From G965215055 sp965215055 (GTDB lineage: Bacteria > Pseudomonadota > Gammaproteobacteria > UBA4575): 64,000 nucleotides of DNA. Where the stretch lies: positions 1,178,001 to 1,242,000 of the forward strand of contig OZ244046.1 in the NCBI GenBank assembly GCA_965215055.1. The letters are read 5' to 3'. The translations under genes and the position numbers were made by a program. This document shows positions 1 to 9,390 of this stretch, piece by piece. Every line of letters starts with the position of its first letter. Within the stretch, counting starts at the first letter, position 1. The notes beneath the pieces were generated by a model. It had not been told where the DNA came from. It did not search any database and worked only from the letters and a program-made list of their open reading frames with translations.

Positions 1-1
1 C

Positions 2-1465
2 GAACAGCGATTCTCTAATCTGAAGATGCCTGTACAGCTTCTGCACGGCGGTATTGCGGAAAACAAGCAGGGAATAATCGATCGGTTTAGAAAGTCCACA
101 GATATCAGAATTCTTCTTGCCTCTGAGGTGGCTAGCGAGGGTGTAGACCTTCAATTCTGCAGCCTTATCGTTAACTACGATCTACCTTGGAATCCAATGA
201 AGATTGAGCAACGCATTGGGCGAATTGATCGCATCGGCCAAAAATCTAACAAGGTGCTAATCTGGAATCTTGGCTATAAAAGCACAATCGACGAACGAAT
301 ATATACGATCCTCTTAAGTAAACTTCGGATTTTCGAACATTCACTGGGCGGAATGGAAGTGGTTCTTGGCGATCTCATTTCAGAACTGACCAGCGATCTG
401 ATGAGCCAACACCTTACGCCAGAGCAAGAGCAAGAGCGTATTGAGAAGACACGCATTGCTGTGGAAACCAAGAGGAGACAGCAAGAGGAACTCGAATCGA
501 ATGCAGCACACTTGATTGCCCATGGTGGATACATTCTCGAGCAAATAAAGGCGTCACACGACCTCAAGAGGCAAATAACACGCAGTGACCTCAAAGCGTA
601 CGTGAAAGACTATCTTGACCGCTATGCCACCGGCTTTCTTTTCAAAGAAAAAGACAAAGATCCTTGGGTAACCGACATTCGGCTTCCGCCCGAACTTGCT
701 GCACAATTTGGAGAATTCTTGCGTGAATCACACCTTCAGGGGAAAAGTAGATTAGCGACTGGGGATACAATCCACTGCCAGTTCGCAAACAAGATCGAAC
801 GCTTCACGCGGCACAGCGAAATCATTAGTCAGTTTCACCCTCTGGTCCGTTTTATCAGCGAGGAACTCAGGAAGCGGTCTGAGAAATTTTATTTCCCCAT
901 AGCAGCTACAATCCCAAGACACGCGGCACCATATCTGAAAGGAGGCATGTATGCGTTCGTAGTCAAACGGTGGTCGTTTACTGGTCTTCGAACTGAAGAA
1001 ATGCTTCGAGCCCGAGCACAGAGGCTTGATGGCCAAGGAGAATTCCTTGATTTGACTGAGTCGTGGAACCTCGTAAATGCTGCTAAGGTAGAGGGCATCG
1101 ACTGGTTATCAGTTAGTAACGATGTAGAGATAAAAGCGATCGAGACATCTCTGGATAATTGTGACATTCGTCTTCAAAAGGATTACGAAAACGCCAAACA
1201 CAACCGTGATAACGAGAACACTGACAGAGTCACTTTTCAAATCCAATCCGCTAAGCGCCACCGTGATCGCCTTCTCAATTCCTATAATGACCTTCTCACG
1301 CGCTACCAAATGGAAAATAAACAAGGACCAATACAGATGACTAAGGGCAGGATCGAAGCGATCAAACGAAAATTTGATGTTCGACTGGAGCAGTTACAGC
1401 AACGCAATAAACTAACTGCAGCTATTTCCGATGTTTGCTACGGATTGGCCAGAGTAAGCGACTGA
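2..1465 (+). CDS. SNF2/RapA-type helicase, C-terminal part (5' end outside window)
   Basis: The reading frame is open from the window edge, so the N-terminal ATPase half lies upstream and only 487 residues are visible. The first ~100 residues are a RecA-like helicase C-terminal domain: the ASEGVDLQ segment (motif V) and QRIGRIDRIGQ (motif VI with its arginine finger) are typical of the SNF2/RapA superfamily II. The rest has no recognised catalytic motif and ends in a charged, probably coiled-coil segment. Such enzymes are ATP-driven translocases on DNA or on protein-DNA complexes. The next gene, an Hsp70/actin-like ATPase, starts 14 bases after the stop codon, so the two are probably co-transcribed. 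Family assignment is firm; a defence role is inference from the pairing and the accessory position. Confidence 0.8.
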   Translation, partial: EQRFSNLKMPVQLLHGGIAENKQGIIDRFRKSTDIRILLASEVASEGVDLQFCSLIVNYDLPWNPMKIEQRIGRIDRIGQKSNKVLIWNLGYKSTIDERIYTILLSKLRIFEHSLGGMEVVLGDLISELTSDLMSQHLTPEQEQERIEKTRIAVETKRRQQEELESNAAHLIAHGGYILEQIKASHDLKRQITRSDLKAYVKDYLDRYATGFLFKEKDKDPWVTDIRLPPELAAQFGEFLRESHLQGKSRLATGDTIHCQFANKIERFTRHSEIISQFHPLVRFISEELRKRSEKFYFPIAATIPRHAAPYLKGGMYAFVVKRWSFTGLRTEEMLRARAQRLDGQGEFLDLTESWNLVNAAKVEGIDWLSVSNDVEIKAIETSLDNCDIRLQKDYENAKHNRDNENTDRVTFQIQSAKRHRDRLLNSYNDLLTRYQMENKQGPIQMTKGRIEAIKRKFDVRLEQLQQRNKLTAAISDVCYGLARVSD

Positions 1466-1479
1466 AGTTGAGGAAGCAG

Positions 1480-2859
1480 GTGGTTTGGCGAAGAATCCAA
1501 CGTTGGCTCGCGCGTGATAAAGGTGTAGCAAAGGAGTTCCAGTGGTTACTAACCGACAAAACGCAAATCGAGCCACAGAAAGTTGGTCAGGAACCAATTC
1601 AACTTGTTATCGGGCTCGATTTTGGGACTTCGTTTACCAAGATTGTGGTGGGTGAATCGCGCAAACGGTACGCTGTCCCATTCGACGATTTTGCGCTGGA
1701 CAAGGACAAGAACCCTTATCTTCTTCCCTCCGTGGTTTCGATCGTACAAGTGAGTGAAGAATGTACGTTGGGGCTTCACAGTAACGCGATACGTACACAC
1801 GACAACCTTAAAATGCCTCTCATCGATCGAGATTTTAGTCCTGAGGTGAAAATACGAGCAGTAGTGTTTTTAGCACTAGTACTACGATATGTTCGAGGAT
1901 GGCTATTCAGTGCCCACCAACGAACGTACATGAATCGGCATATTGAGTGGTTTGTCAACGTTGGTCTGCCAACAGACAGCTATGACGACAATGAACTTAC
2001 TAGCATATACCTTGACATAGTCCGAACTGCGTGGCACTTGAGCATCTTACCCGGACCTATCTCATTTGCCACTGCCCTCATACAAATTCAACAGCCGCTC
2101 AATGATCTTGCCGACCGGGCACTCCCTGATGACCGGATAAACACGTTTCCAGAGTTCGTTGCCCAAATTGCAGTGTACGTTAGGTCTCCACGACGCCAGG
2201 AAGACCTACACGCTATGATCGATGTAGGGAGTGGAACTCTGGATGTTACGGTATTCAATGTTGTTAAGAAAAAGACCGAGGATCTATTCCCGATCTTTGA
2301 ACGCGCCGTTCGCCCACTGGGGACTCGCTACTTGCTCCGGCATCGATTTGAGATATTGAAATCGCCTGACATTATAACAGTGTCGCCATTTGACGACTTG
2401 CCATCCAACGGACACATAGCAGAGCAATGCGGCATTACAGTAGAGAGACTTACTGAGTTGGACCAACCGTTTCGCAAGAATATTGGAAAATGTGTTGGCA
2501 ACGCCCTTAGGCACACAAAACAGAATCGATATCCATCATCTCATAACTGGAAACATGGATTGCCTACATTTTTTTGTGGAGGAGGAGCAGCTTCGGAGTT
2601 TTATGCAAGTTTTTTTAACGTCTACAAGCAGAGGCCGCCTCCCTATCGACTACGGTTCTCTGATCTTCCCTATCCCGAGGACCTAGAGGCGTCTTTGCTT
2701 GACGGCAACATTTACAGTCGACTCACTGTCGCTTATGGCCTGTCATTCGACCCGTTCGATCTTGGCAAAATAGTACGTAAGGGTGAGATCGAAGATATTG
2801 TAGATGACACACAAAACAGGGACTATTCTGACCGCATGATCACAAAAGACATGGTCTAA
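1480..2859 (+). CDS. Hsp70/actin-like ATPase domain protein paired with helicase
   Basis: About 459 residues. Near the N-terminus it has LVIGLDFGTSFTKIVVG, the phosphate-1 loop of the Hsp70/actin/hexokinase ATPase fold. A second loop, MIDVGSGTLDVTVF, matches phosphate-2, and FCGGGAASEF near residue 370 resembles the adenosine loop. There is no Hsp70 substrate-binding domain; it resembles stand-alone Hsp70-like ATPases rather than DnaK. I chose the GTG at 1480 because GAGG lies six bases before it; a TTG at 1435 would overlap the upstream gene by 31 bases and has no clear ribosome site. It probably works with the preceding helicase, since both would consume ATP, but the substrate is unknown. 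The gene ends about 140 bases before the convergent mutM stop codon. Confidence 0.7.
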   Translation: MVWRRIQRWLARDKGVAKEFQWLLTDKTQIEPQKVGQEPIQLVIGLDFGTSFTKIVVGESRKRYAVPFDDFALDKDKNPYLLPSVVSIVQVSEECTLGLHSNAIRTHDNLKMPLIDRDFSPEVKIRAVVFLALVLRYVRGWLFSAHQRTYMNRHIEWFVNVGLPTDSYDDNELTSIYLDIVRTAWHLSILPGPISFATALIQIQQPLNDLADRALPDDRINTFPEFVAQIAVYVRSPRRQEDLHAMIDVGSGTLDVTVFNVVKKKTEDLFPIFERAVRPLGTRYLLRHRFEILKSPDIITVSPFDDLPSNGHIAEQCGITVERLTELDQPFRKNIGKCVGNALRHTKQNRYPSSHNWKHGLPTFFCGGGAASEFYASFFNVYKQRPPPYRLRFSDLPYPEDLEASLLDGNIYSRLTVAYGLSFDPFDLGKIVRKGEIEDIVDDTQNRDYSDRMITKDMV

Positions 2860-2996
2860 GGCCAAGCCTCTTATTGCTTTGTTGTTATATTTCCGATTCT
2901 CTAAAAAACTGAGTCAACTCCGGTTTGCTAGGCAGTCTAGTAGCATGTTTAAGGTATATTCCGGATGTTGATTGGAGTGGTTAGATTTTACTCATC

Positions 2997-3809
2997 TCAG
3001 TGTTGACATTTGCTGCAAAAGAAACTGTTCCGTTGGCCAAGTATCTGCGCCTGGATGGGTGCTTTACAGATTGGACAAGGTTCTCCTTTCTTGTTGTAGA
3101 CGTTAAGCCGGTTGGCAAAATAGCCTGGTTTGCCGTCTTCGCGCACAAAATCCCGCAACGTTGTACCGCCTGAGTCAATCGCATTATTGAGCACTTGCTT
3201 AATGCTGTCGGCAAGCAGTTGATAACGTGCTTGTGATATCCGGCCTGCAGCACGTCGTGGGTGGATGCCGCTCAGAAAAAGTGCTTCGCTGGCATAGATG
3301 TTGCCGAGGCCAGCTACGATATGGCTGTTCATAATGAAGTTTTTGACGGGCACCTTTCTCGACTTGGCAAGTGCATACAGGTACTGGCCGGTAAAGGCTT
3401 CGCTCAAGGGCTCCGGCCCCAGTTGGCGCAGGAGTTTATGTCGCAATGGATTTTTGCTGGTCCACAACACGCTGCCAAACCGCCGCGGATCATGAAAGCG
3501 TAATACGTCCTCATCAAATATGAAGTCCACGTGGTCGTGTTTCCCGGGTACCGCGCGAGATGTCGCAATACGTAAACTTCCTGACATGCCCAAATGTACG
3601 ATTAGATGACCGCCGTCAAATTCAAATAAAAGATACTTGGCGCGGCGTTTGATTTGTTTGACCTGTTGACCTGCAAGCAGCTGCTCCAGATTGCGGGAAA
3701 CCGGCAGACGTAATTGTCGCTGGCGTACGGTTACAGCAGTTATTCGCCTGCCCTGTACATGTGGAGTGATGCCACGCAGCGTGGTTTCTACTTCAGGAAG
3801 TTCAGGCAT
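2997..3809 (-). CDS. mutM: Formamidopyrimidine-DNA glycosylase (Fpg/MutM)
   Basis: Bifunctional glycosylase/AP lyase that removes 8-oxoguanine and ring-opened purines from oxidised DNA. The 270-residue protein begins MPELPEVET, which supplies the catalytic N-terminal Pro (after Met removal) and the Glu next to it. The central MSGSLR and the DPRRFG segment are family signatures. The C-terminus carries the four-cysteine zinc finger (CPIC...CSKC) that grips DNA. Length is normal. It lies 15 bases downstream of the chorismatase gene on the same strand, so the two probably share a transcript. Confidence 0.97.
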   Translation of the reverse strand: MPELPEVETTLRGITPHVQGRRITAVTVRQRQLRLPVSRNLEQLLAGQQVKQIKRRAKYLLFEFDGGHLIVHLGMSGSLRIATSRAVPGKHDHVDFIFDEDVLRFHDPRRFGSVLWTSKNPLRHKLLRQLGPEPLSEAFTGQYLYALAKSRKVPVKNFIMNSHIVAGLGNIYASEALFLSGIHPRRAAGRISQARYQLLADSIKQVLNNAIDSGGTTLRDFVREDGKPGYFANRLNVYNKKGEPCPICKAPIQAQILGQRNSFFCSKCQH

Positions 3810-3824
3810 GGCCGCAGTGGGTGT

Positions 3825-4844
3825 TCAGGCCTGATAAGAAACTTCCACTTCCACCAGTAAATCATCTCTGCACATGTCGCCCAGCAATAGGACGTGCGGC
3901 ACTTCAACCGGTAAACGGGCTGCCAACACTTGCTTGATGCACGTGATATCTTCGCTGCGGCGAACGTAGACTTTCATGTAAAGCAGGTTATTCTGTGCGT
4001 TCAGATGCGTGCCGCACTGCTCGTTGGCGTGCGCCACCAGCATTTCGACGTTATTGATCGCTTCATTCAACTGCGCGCGCACGTCATCAATATGCCGCGT
4101 TTCGTGACCGATAATGCTCGCGGTTCCGGATACGTAAAAATGCGTGCGATTATCCCAGGTCTTCAAAATACCTCGTGAAAATAACGGCTGACTGAGAGAA
4201 TCCGTAGTCGGATAGCTGTAGGCGCTTGTTTGGCGTGGGTTTTCCACGGCAACGCCGGCAGTATCGCTAGCCAGGAAATAGACCTGCAGGTGGCTGCCTT
4301 GATTTCCTATTACTGTAGCAGCCGGATAGACGTTGTCGTCGACCGCGTGCGCCTGCATTGCCTGTAAGCGACCGCGGCAAAACAGCTTGTAACGATTCGA
4401 CTCGTCCTGGCCGGTATCAAAACCGGTAATTCGCGGAAAGTAATTCCAGGTGCGCAGCAGGTGAACACAACCCGTATGCATTAAACATCCGTATATTTCG
4501 TCATAAACCTGCTCGACAAGTCGCTGAAGACTGTCTTCATCACGGCAGGCAACCCGAACGTGGCCAAAAAGCACGTGTTGATTACAGGCATAGCACACGC
4601 CCTTGTACTGATCTTGTTGAACGGGTCCATCAGCAAGCCAGTACTGTGCCAACAATCCCGCTTCAAGCACCTGCAAATCGGTTTGTACGGACAAGTATTT
4701 TTCGTTTGCGCAATGGACGTCACCGAATTGCAGCCGAGCCAGTATCGACCGGTCAGCAGGGATGGACGTGAGGTCTTTGCTGATTTTTATCTCCAGGCAG
4801 GGTGCAGCTGCCGCACGGGCGTTATCTGATATCAATGACGCCAT
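3825..4844 (-). CDS. FkbO/Hyg5-family chorismatase (XanB2-like)
   Basis: A 339-residue protein resembling the chorismatase family (FkbO, Hyg5, XanB2), often mis-annotated as pteridine-dependent dioxygenase. The LLRTWNYFPRI segment near residue 130, the GTASIIGHETRH segment and the C-terminal RidA-like part (NNLLYMKVYVRR) are recognisable. Members hydrolyse chorismate to dihydroxy- or hydroxybenzoates. XanB2-type enzymes make 3- and 4-hydroxybenzoate, the latter a ubiquinone precursor. No ubiC-like gene is seen in the window, which fits a quinone-supply role, but which product is made cannot be read from sequence. It is first of a probable two-gene unit with mutM. Confidence 0.8.
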   Translation of the reverse strand: MASLISDNARAAAAPCLEIKISKDLTSIPADRSILARLQFGDVHCANEKYLSVQTDLQVLEAGLLAQYWLADGPVQQDQYKGVCYACNQHVLFGHVRVACRDEDSLQRLVEQVYDEIYGCLMHTGCVHLLRTWNYFPRITGFDTGQDESNRYKLFCRGRLQAMQAHAVDDNVYPAATVIGNQGSHLQVYFLASDTAGVAVENPRQTSAYSYPTTDSLSQPLFSRGILKTWDNRTHFYVSGTASIIGHETRHIDDVRAQLNEAINNVEMLVAHANEQCGTHLNAQNNLLYMKVYVRRSEDITCIKQVLAARLPVEVPHVLLLGDMCRDDLLVEVEVSYQA

Positions 4845-5044
4845 GGTTCCATCTGTAGTGTGTTCACGTAAATATGACTGGCTGGTATGTTTAATCTTCG
4901 GGCCAAGTCTATAATGACGCCTTGCAGTCCGTCAGGTAAACAGCATTGCCCGGAAGCAATGTCAAAATATAATTAGCAGCATGCTGAGAGGACATGTATT
5001 GATTCTACTAAAATCAGTGACGACGCGGCCATAACAACAACTCT

Positions 5045-6997
5045 ATGCATATTCTCGGAATAGACACCGGCGGGACTTTTACGGACCTGGTCTACTTTGA
5101 TGGACAACGGGTACTGACGCATAAGGAATTATCAACCCCGGACGCGCCCGAACGCGCCATTATCAGTGGTATTGCGGCATTGGGGATTGACCTCGACGGT
5201 TTGCACATCGTGCACGGTACAACGGTGGCCACCAATGCACTACTGGAAGGCAAAGGTGCCCGCACCGTATTTATTACCAATCACGGTTTCAAGGACTTGT
5301 TGTTAATCGGCCGGCAAACACGCCGGAATTTGTACGACCTTACCCCTGAAAACCCGTGCTCACTATTTGAGCCGCAGTTGAATCTTGAAGTCGGCGGAAG
5401 AATTGCCCCCGACGGCAAGACGATTCAGCCCTTACTGCCTGAAGAACTCGAACAGTTGCCGACAAAAATCAGTGCACTCAACGCAGAAGCGGTCGCAGTC
5501 TGCTTGCTGTTTTCTTTTATCGATGATCGTTTTGAACGACAGCTTAACGACCGACTCAAGGATAGATTCTGGGTGTCGATTTCTTCCGAGGTGCTCGCTG
5601 AGCATCGTGAGTATGAACGCGGGATGGCGACCTGGTTGAACAGTTACCTGGGCCCCGTAGTGCAGGGTTACCTGTCGCGTCTGGGTGCGCAGGTGCGGAC
5701 TGCAAAGATTTCCGTGATGCAAAATCACGGCCTCACCATGAACGCAGACGTGGCCGAACGTAATGCCGTGCGCTTGTTGTTATCAGGCCCTGCAGGAGGG
5801 TTATGGGGAAGCCTGGAGGTTGGTAGGGGTGCCGGACATGAACGCCTGTTGACTTTTGATATGGGTGGAACATCCACCGACGTCTCCATTATCGACAATG
5901 AGTTTAATTTAACTGATAAGGCCAGAATTGCCGACTTGCCGATCGCGGTTCCAACACTGGATATCCACACTATTGGCGCCGGTGGTGGTTCAATTGCCTG
6001 GATCGATGAAGGCGGCCTGTTACAAGTAGGCCCTGAATCAGCAGGGGCTTCGCCGGGCCCTGCCTGTTATGGGCGTGGCGGCACACGCGCTACGGTAACG
6101 GATGCCCACGTGGTGTTGGGGCAGTTGCCTGCAAGCTGCCAGCTTGCGGGAAACTTGGCGCTGAATTACCAGGCCGCACTGGACGCGATAGCCGATCTTG
6201 GTCAACGCGCGCGCCTGGACACGCTGGCGTGTGCACGGGGTATCGTGCGCATTGCCAATGAGCAGATGGCCCAAGCGTTGCGCGTCATGTCCATATATCG
6301 CGGCCACGATCCCAGGCATTTTACCCTGGTGAGTTTTGGGGGCGCCGGTGGTCTGCACGTTTGCGACTTGGCAGAAGCACTCGACATACGTTTTGCCCTG
6401 GTGCCAGCATACGCTGGAGTATTGTCGGCGCTGGGATTGTTGGTAGCGCCACCCGGGAAGGAGGTTTCACAAAGCTGCATCAGGTTGCTCGATGATTTGC
6501 AGGAAAAAGAGATAGAGGAAATTTTTGTGCGGCTTGAAACAAGAATCACTGGTGATTTAACCACGGAAATTGAAAAAAATTTCACGCTTAAACGGGAGAT
6601 GGAGTTGCGCTATCAAGGCCAGTCTTCAACGTTGAAATCAGCCTGGATAAACCGCCATCAGGCCGCACAAGCATTTCATGCCCAGCATGAACGACAGTTC
6701 GGTCACGCCCTGGATATGCCCATTGAGGTGGTGAACCTGCGTCTCACGGCCAGCGGCGAGAGCCCTGCGCTGCAACTCCCACACAATCCGCCTCAAACAC
6801 CAGCAAGTCCGATTGAATGGACTACGTTACACGAATCAAACCAACAAGTGCCCGTATACAGGCGTGCAGATATCGGTTCAAACCAGGTGATTGCAGGGCC
6901 TGCAATCATCATCGAAAGAGAAGCGACATTATACGTCGCACCCCATTGGCGCGCTTCACTGCAAGGGTCGGGAAGTATATTGCTGGAAAAAGAATAG
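5045..6997 (+). CDS. Hydantoinase/oxoprolinase family protein, HyuA-type subunit
   Basis: 650 residues, the usual length of HyuA. The N-terminus IDTGGTFTDLVYF is the Hydant_A_N signature and has the ASKHA-fold phosphate-binding loop. HGTTVATNALLEG follows near residue 60. The central hydantoinase_A domain has GPAGGLWG, FDMGGTSTDVS, GAGGGSIAW and GPACYGRGG. The family uses ATP to open cyclic imides or amides (5-oxoproline, hydantoin) or to activate ketones for carboxylation. HyuA normally works with HyuB, usually the next gene, but the gene here is followed by a 200-base gap and a desaturase. Either HyuB is encoded elsewhere or this is a stand-alone member. Substrate unknown. Confidence 0.85.
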   Translation: MHILGIDTGGTFTDLVYFDGQRVLTHKELSTPDAPERAIISGIAALGIDLDGLHIVHGTTVATNALLEGKGARTVFITNHGFKDLLLIGRQTRRNLYDLTPENPCSLFEPQLNLEVGGRIAPDGKTIQPLLPEELEQLPTKISALNAEAVAVCLLFSFIDDRFERQLNDRLKDRFWVSISSEVLAEHREYERGMATWLNSYLGPVVQGYLSRLGAQVRTAKISVMQNHGLTMNADVAERNAVRLLLSGPAGGLWGSLEVGRGAGHERLLTFDMGGTSTDVSIIDNEFNLTDKARIADLPIAVPTLDIHTIGAGGGSIAWIDEGGLLQVGPESAGASPGPACYGRGGTRATVTDAHVVLGQLPASCQLAGNLALNYQAALDAIADLGQRARLDTLACARGIVRIANEQMAQALRVMSIYRGHDPRHFTLVSFGGAGGLHVCDLAEALDIRFALVPAYAGVLSALGLLVAPPGKEVSQSCIRLLDDLQEKEIEEIFVRLETRITGDLTTEIEKNFTLKREMELRYQGQSSTLKSAWINRHQAAQAFHAQHERQFGHALDMPIEVVNLRLTASGESPALQLPHNPPQTPASPIEWTTLHESNQQVPVYRRADIGSNQVIAGPAIIIEREATLYVAPHWRASLQGSGSILLEKE

Positions 6998-7171
6998 AAT
7001 CCAGCTCACTATCAACGAGTGCCCGCAACAGCCATGTTTGCCTTGTTTATCTTGTAATGGCCAATGTAACATTCCAACGATGCGCCCGTATGAACAAGTA
7101 ACGCTTGCCCGCAACTGCGATTAACACGTATGATTATCGCCGTTAAATCGATTCGATAACTGGTGTAATAA

Positions 7172-7187
7172 AATAATAACGATTATT
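7172..7187. promoter_or_regulatory. Small inverted repeat before the desaturase gene
   Basis: AATAAT-AACG-ATTATT is a perfect six-base inverted repeat with a four-base centre, ending 16 bases before the chosen desaturase start. It could be an operator, since desaturase genes are often regulated by fatty-acid sensing repressors. It is short, built of A and T, and may be chance. Confidence 0.2.
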
Positions 7188-7203
7188 CGTCAGGATGAGT
7201 CAT

Positions 7204-8382
7204 ATGTTTAGTGGATGGATTACGTTGCCCTGGTGGGGTTACGTTGTCATCACGTTTGTCCTTACTCACGCTACGATTGCATCGGTAACCCTGTATCTGC
7301 ATCGTTGCCAGGCACATCGTGCGCTGGACCTCCATCCATTCGTGGCTCATCTCTTCCGCTTCTGGTTATGGGCAACCACCGGCATGATAACCAAGGAGTG
7401 GGTCGCCGTGCACCGTAAACATCATGCCAAGACGGAAACCATAGACGACCCGCACAGTCCATACATCAAGGGCATCGGCATGGTGTTCTGGCAAGGTGCC
7501 AGGCTATACCGGCAGGAAGCCAATAATCCGCTTACCCTGAAAAATTTTGGACACGGCACACCCGATGACTGGCTTGAACGGAACTTGTATTCGCGCTTCA
7601 GTAACAGCGGACTGATAGTAGTGTTGATGCTGGATTACATGCTGTTTGGATTTGCCGGCATTGCAATCTGGGCGGTTCAGATAATCTGGATTCCACTTAC
7701 CGCTGCCGGCATTGTCAATGGCATCGGGCATTACTGGGGCTATCGAAATTTTGAAACACCTGACGGCTCTACCAACATTATCAGTCTTGGTTTTATCATC
7801 GGCGGCGAAGAACTGCACAACAATCACCACGCCTATCCGAGTTCGGCAAAACTTTCCAGCAAGTGGTGGGAATTTGACGTGGGCTGGCTGTATATTCAGA
7901 TACTGTCTTTTCTACGCTTGGCAAAAGTGCGGCGCCGGGCACCGCAACCAACCAGGCTCATTCACAAAAATTGTATTGATCTCAACACTGCCAAGGCTGT
8001 CATTACCAGCAAATTGCACGTGATGGCGGACTATGCGCAACGGGTAACCCTGCCAACCTTTCGCAATGAACTGTCAGAAATCGACGTGCGTTACAAAAAG
8101 CTGGTTCGCCACATGCGTGCTGCCCTGGTGTGTGAAGACAGCCGTCTACAACTCGCGCATCGCAAGCAACTGCAAGAGCTTTTACAAAATAGTGAAGCCC
8201 TGCGGACGGTGTATGAATTCCGTCGCAAGCTGCAGGCACTTTGGAGTGAAACGTATGCCAACCACGACCGCCTGATTCAAGCGATTATTCAATGGTGTAA
8301 AGAAGCTGAGGCAACCGGGATCAAGGTGTTACAGGAGTTTGCACAGGGCCTGCGCAGCTATGCCCTGCAACCGATAAGGTGA
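7204..8382 (+). CDS. Acyl-CoA/acyl-lipid fatty acid desaturase with extended C-terminus
   Basis: Membrane di-iron desaturase introducing a cis double bond into acyl chains. All three histidine boxes are present: HRCQAHR (residues 33-39), HRKHH (70-74) and HNNHH (205-209), between hydrophobic helices. The catalytic core ends near residue 250. About 140 further residues, rich in charged helices, have no recognised motif and make this longer than compact members. I chose the ATG at 7204, which has AGGA eight bases upstream; the ATG at 7195 lacks a ribosome site. It stands alone on the plus strand. Confidence 0.9.
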   Translation: MFSGWITLPWWGYVVITFVLTHATIASVTLYLHRCQAHRALDLHPFVAHLFRFWLWATTGMITKEWVAVHRKHHAKTETIDDPHSPYIKGIGMVFWQGARLYRQEANNPLTLKNFGHGTPDDWLERNLYSRFSNSGLIVVLMLDYMLFGFAGIAIWAVQIIWIPLTAAGIVNGIGHYWGYRNFETPDGSTNIISLGFIIGGEELHNNHHAYPSSAKLSSKWWEFDVGWLYIQILSFLRLAKVRRRAPQPTRLIHKNCIDLNTAKAVITSKLHVMADYAQRVTLPTFRNELSEIDVRYKKLVRHMRAALVCEDSRLQLAHRKQLQELLQNSEALRTVYEFRRKLQALWSETYANHDRLIQAIIQWCKEAEATGIKVLQEFAQGLRSYALQPIR

Positions 8383-8461
8383 GGTTTGGAAATACCCTGT
8401 CCTGCTAAACTTCTGTACTCTTCGATTAAGTAAGCAGCGTAAAAGGGCACGCGCGGTATTG

Positions 8462-8629
8462 TTATTTGATTTTCGCTTCTTTATAGAGAACGTGCTTGCG
8501 CACAACTGGATCGTACTTTTTCATCTCGAGTTTGTCAGTCGTGGTACGCTTGTTTTTGCTCGTCGTATAGTAATGGCCGGTACCCGCACTTGATACCAAC
8601 TTGATTTTCTCGCGAACCGCTTTTGCCAT
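8462..8629 (-). CDS. rpmG: 50S ribosomal protein L33
   Basis: A 55-residue small basic protein that fits L33: it begins MAKAVREKIKLVSSAGTGHY, has the TSKNKR segment and ends in KKYDPVVRKHVLYKEAKIK. It lacks the paired cysteines of zinc-binding L33 forms, so it is the zinc-independent type. It lies 22 bases after rpmB on the same strand, the classic rpmB-rpmG operon. Confidence 0.95.
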   Translation of the reverse strand: MAKAVREKIKLVSSAGTGHYYTTSKNKRTTTDKLEMKKYDPVVRKHVLYKEAKIK

Positions 8630-8651
8630 CAGGTGTTCTCAGGTTATGCGA

Positions 8652-8891
8652 TCAGATTTTGTCGCCGCGCTTGCAAATGTCGGCAAGCACTTTGTCAATA
8701 CCTTTTTTATCAATAGTACGTATGCCCTGAGTCGAAACACGCAGTTTTACCCACCTGTTTTCACTCTCCACCCAAAAACGGCGCGTGTGAAGATTAGGTA
8801 TAAACCGACGCCGTGTTTTATTATGCGCATGGGAAACGTTATTACCCGATATGGGGCACTTTCCGGTAACTTGGCAGATATTATTGGACAT
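8652..8891 (-). CDS. rpmB: 50S ribosomal protein L28
   Basis: A 79-residue protein starting MSNNICQVTGKCPISGNNVS, followed by NKTRRRF and RRFWVESENRWVKLRVS, clear L28 signatures. The start at 8891 matches the family N-terminus; an in-frame ATG further upstream would add 24 unrelated residues. First gene of rpmB-rpmG, divergent from folB with about 130 bases between them. Confidence 0.96.
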   Translation of the reverse strand: MSNNICQVTGKCPISGNNVSHAHNKTRRRFIPNLHTRRFWVESENRWVKLRVSTQGIRTIDKKGIDKVLADICKRGDKI

Positions 8892-9020
8892 GACAAATAG
8901 TTGCTCAAAGCCCTGTATCATAACAAGGCGCATGAAGGTACCAGAATCGCCACTGTGACACAAGCCGATTACGGCAAGTAACCAGGCAAATAAATAACTT
9001 CGGAATTACCTGCGTTCATC

Positions 9021-9380
9021 ATGGATATAGTTTTTCTTCGCGATTTGGAAATAAATGCCACTATCGGCGTGTTCGAGTGGGAAAAGCGCATTAAGCAGAA
9101 AGTGCGTGTGAACCTGGAGATGGGTACTGACGTCGGCAAGGCCGCAAAAAAGGATTCTATTGATGATGCGTTGGATTACCGGGCGATCTCCAAACGTGTG
9201 ATTCAGTTCGTGGAGGATAGTAATTATGGCCTGATTGAGACTTTGATTGAAGAGGTGGCCAACATCCTGCTCACGGAGTTCAATATTCCCTGGGTGCGCG
9301 TCACCATTACCAAGCCGGGTGCCGTGCGTGGCTCGCGTGACGTAGGGATAACCATTGAACGCGGAAAGTCCGGTACCTGA
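9021..9380 (+). CDS. folB: Dihydroneopterin aldolase
   Basis: A 119-residue enzyme converting 7,8-dihydroneopterin to 6-hydroxymethyl-dihydropterin and glycolaldehyde in folate synthesis. It begins MDIVFLRDLEINATIGVFEWE, with the ATIGVFEWEK motif carrying the conserved glutamate, then DYRAISK, and a C-terminal KPGAVRGSRDVGI segment with the catalytic lysine. It is directly followed (10 bases) by folK, the next enzyme of the pathway. Confidence 0.95.
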   Translation: MDIVFLRDLEINATIGVFEWEKRIKQKVRVNLEMGTDVGKAAKKDSIDDALDYRAISKRVIQFVEDSNYGLIETLIEEVANILLTEFNIPWVRVTITKPGAVRGSRDVGITIERGKSGT

Positions 9381-9390
9381 AGGACAACGG

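Noticed and set aside
3261..3503. Open frame on the plus strand within the mutM locus
   Set aside because: It lies antisense inside mutM, which is clearly real; no homology or ribosome site.
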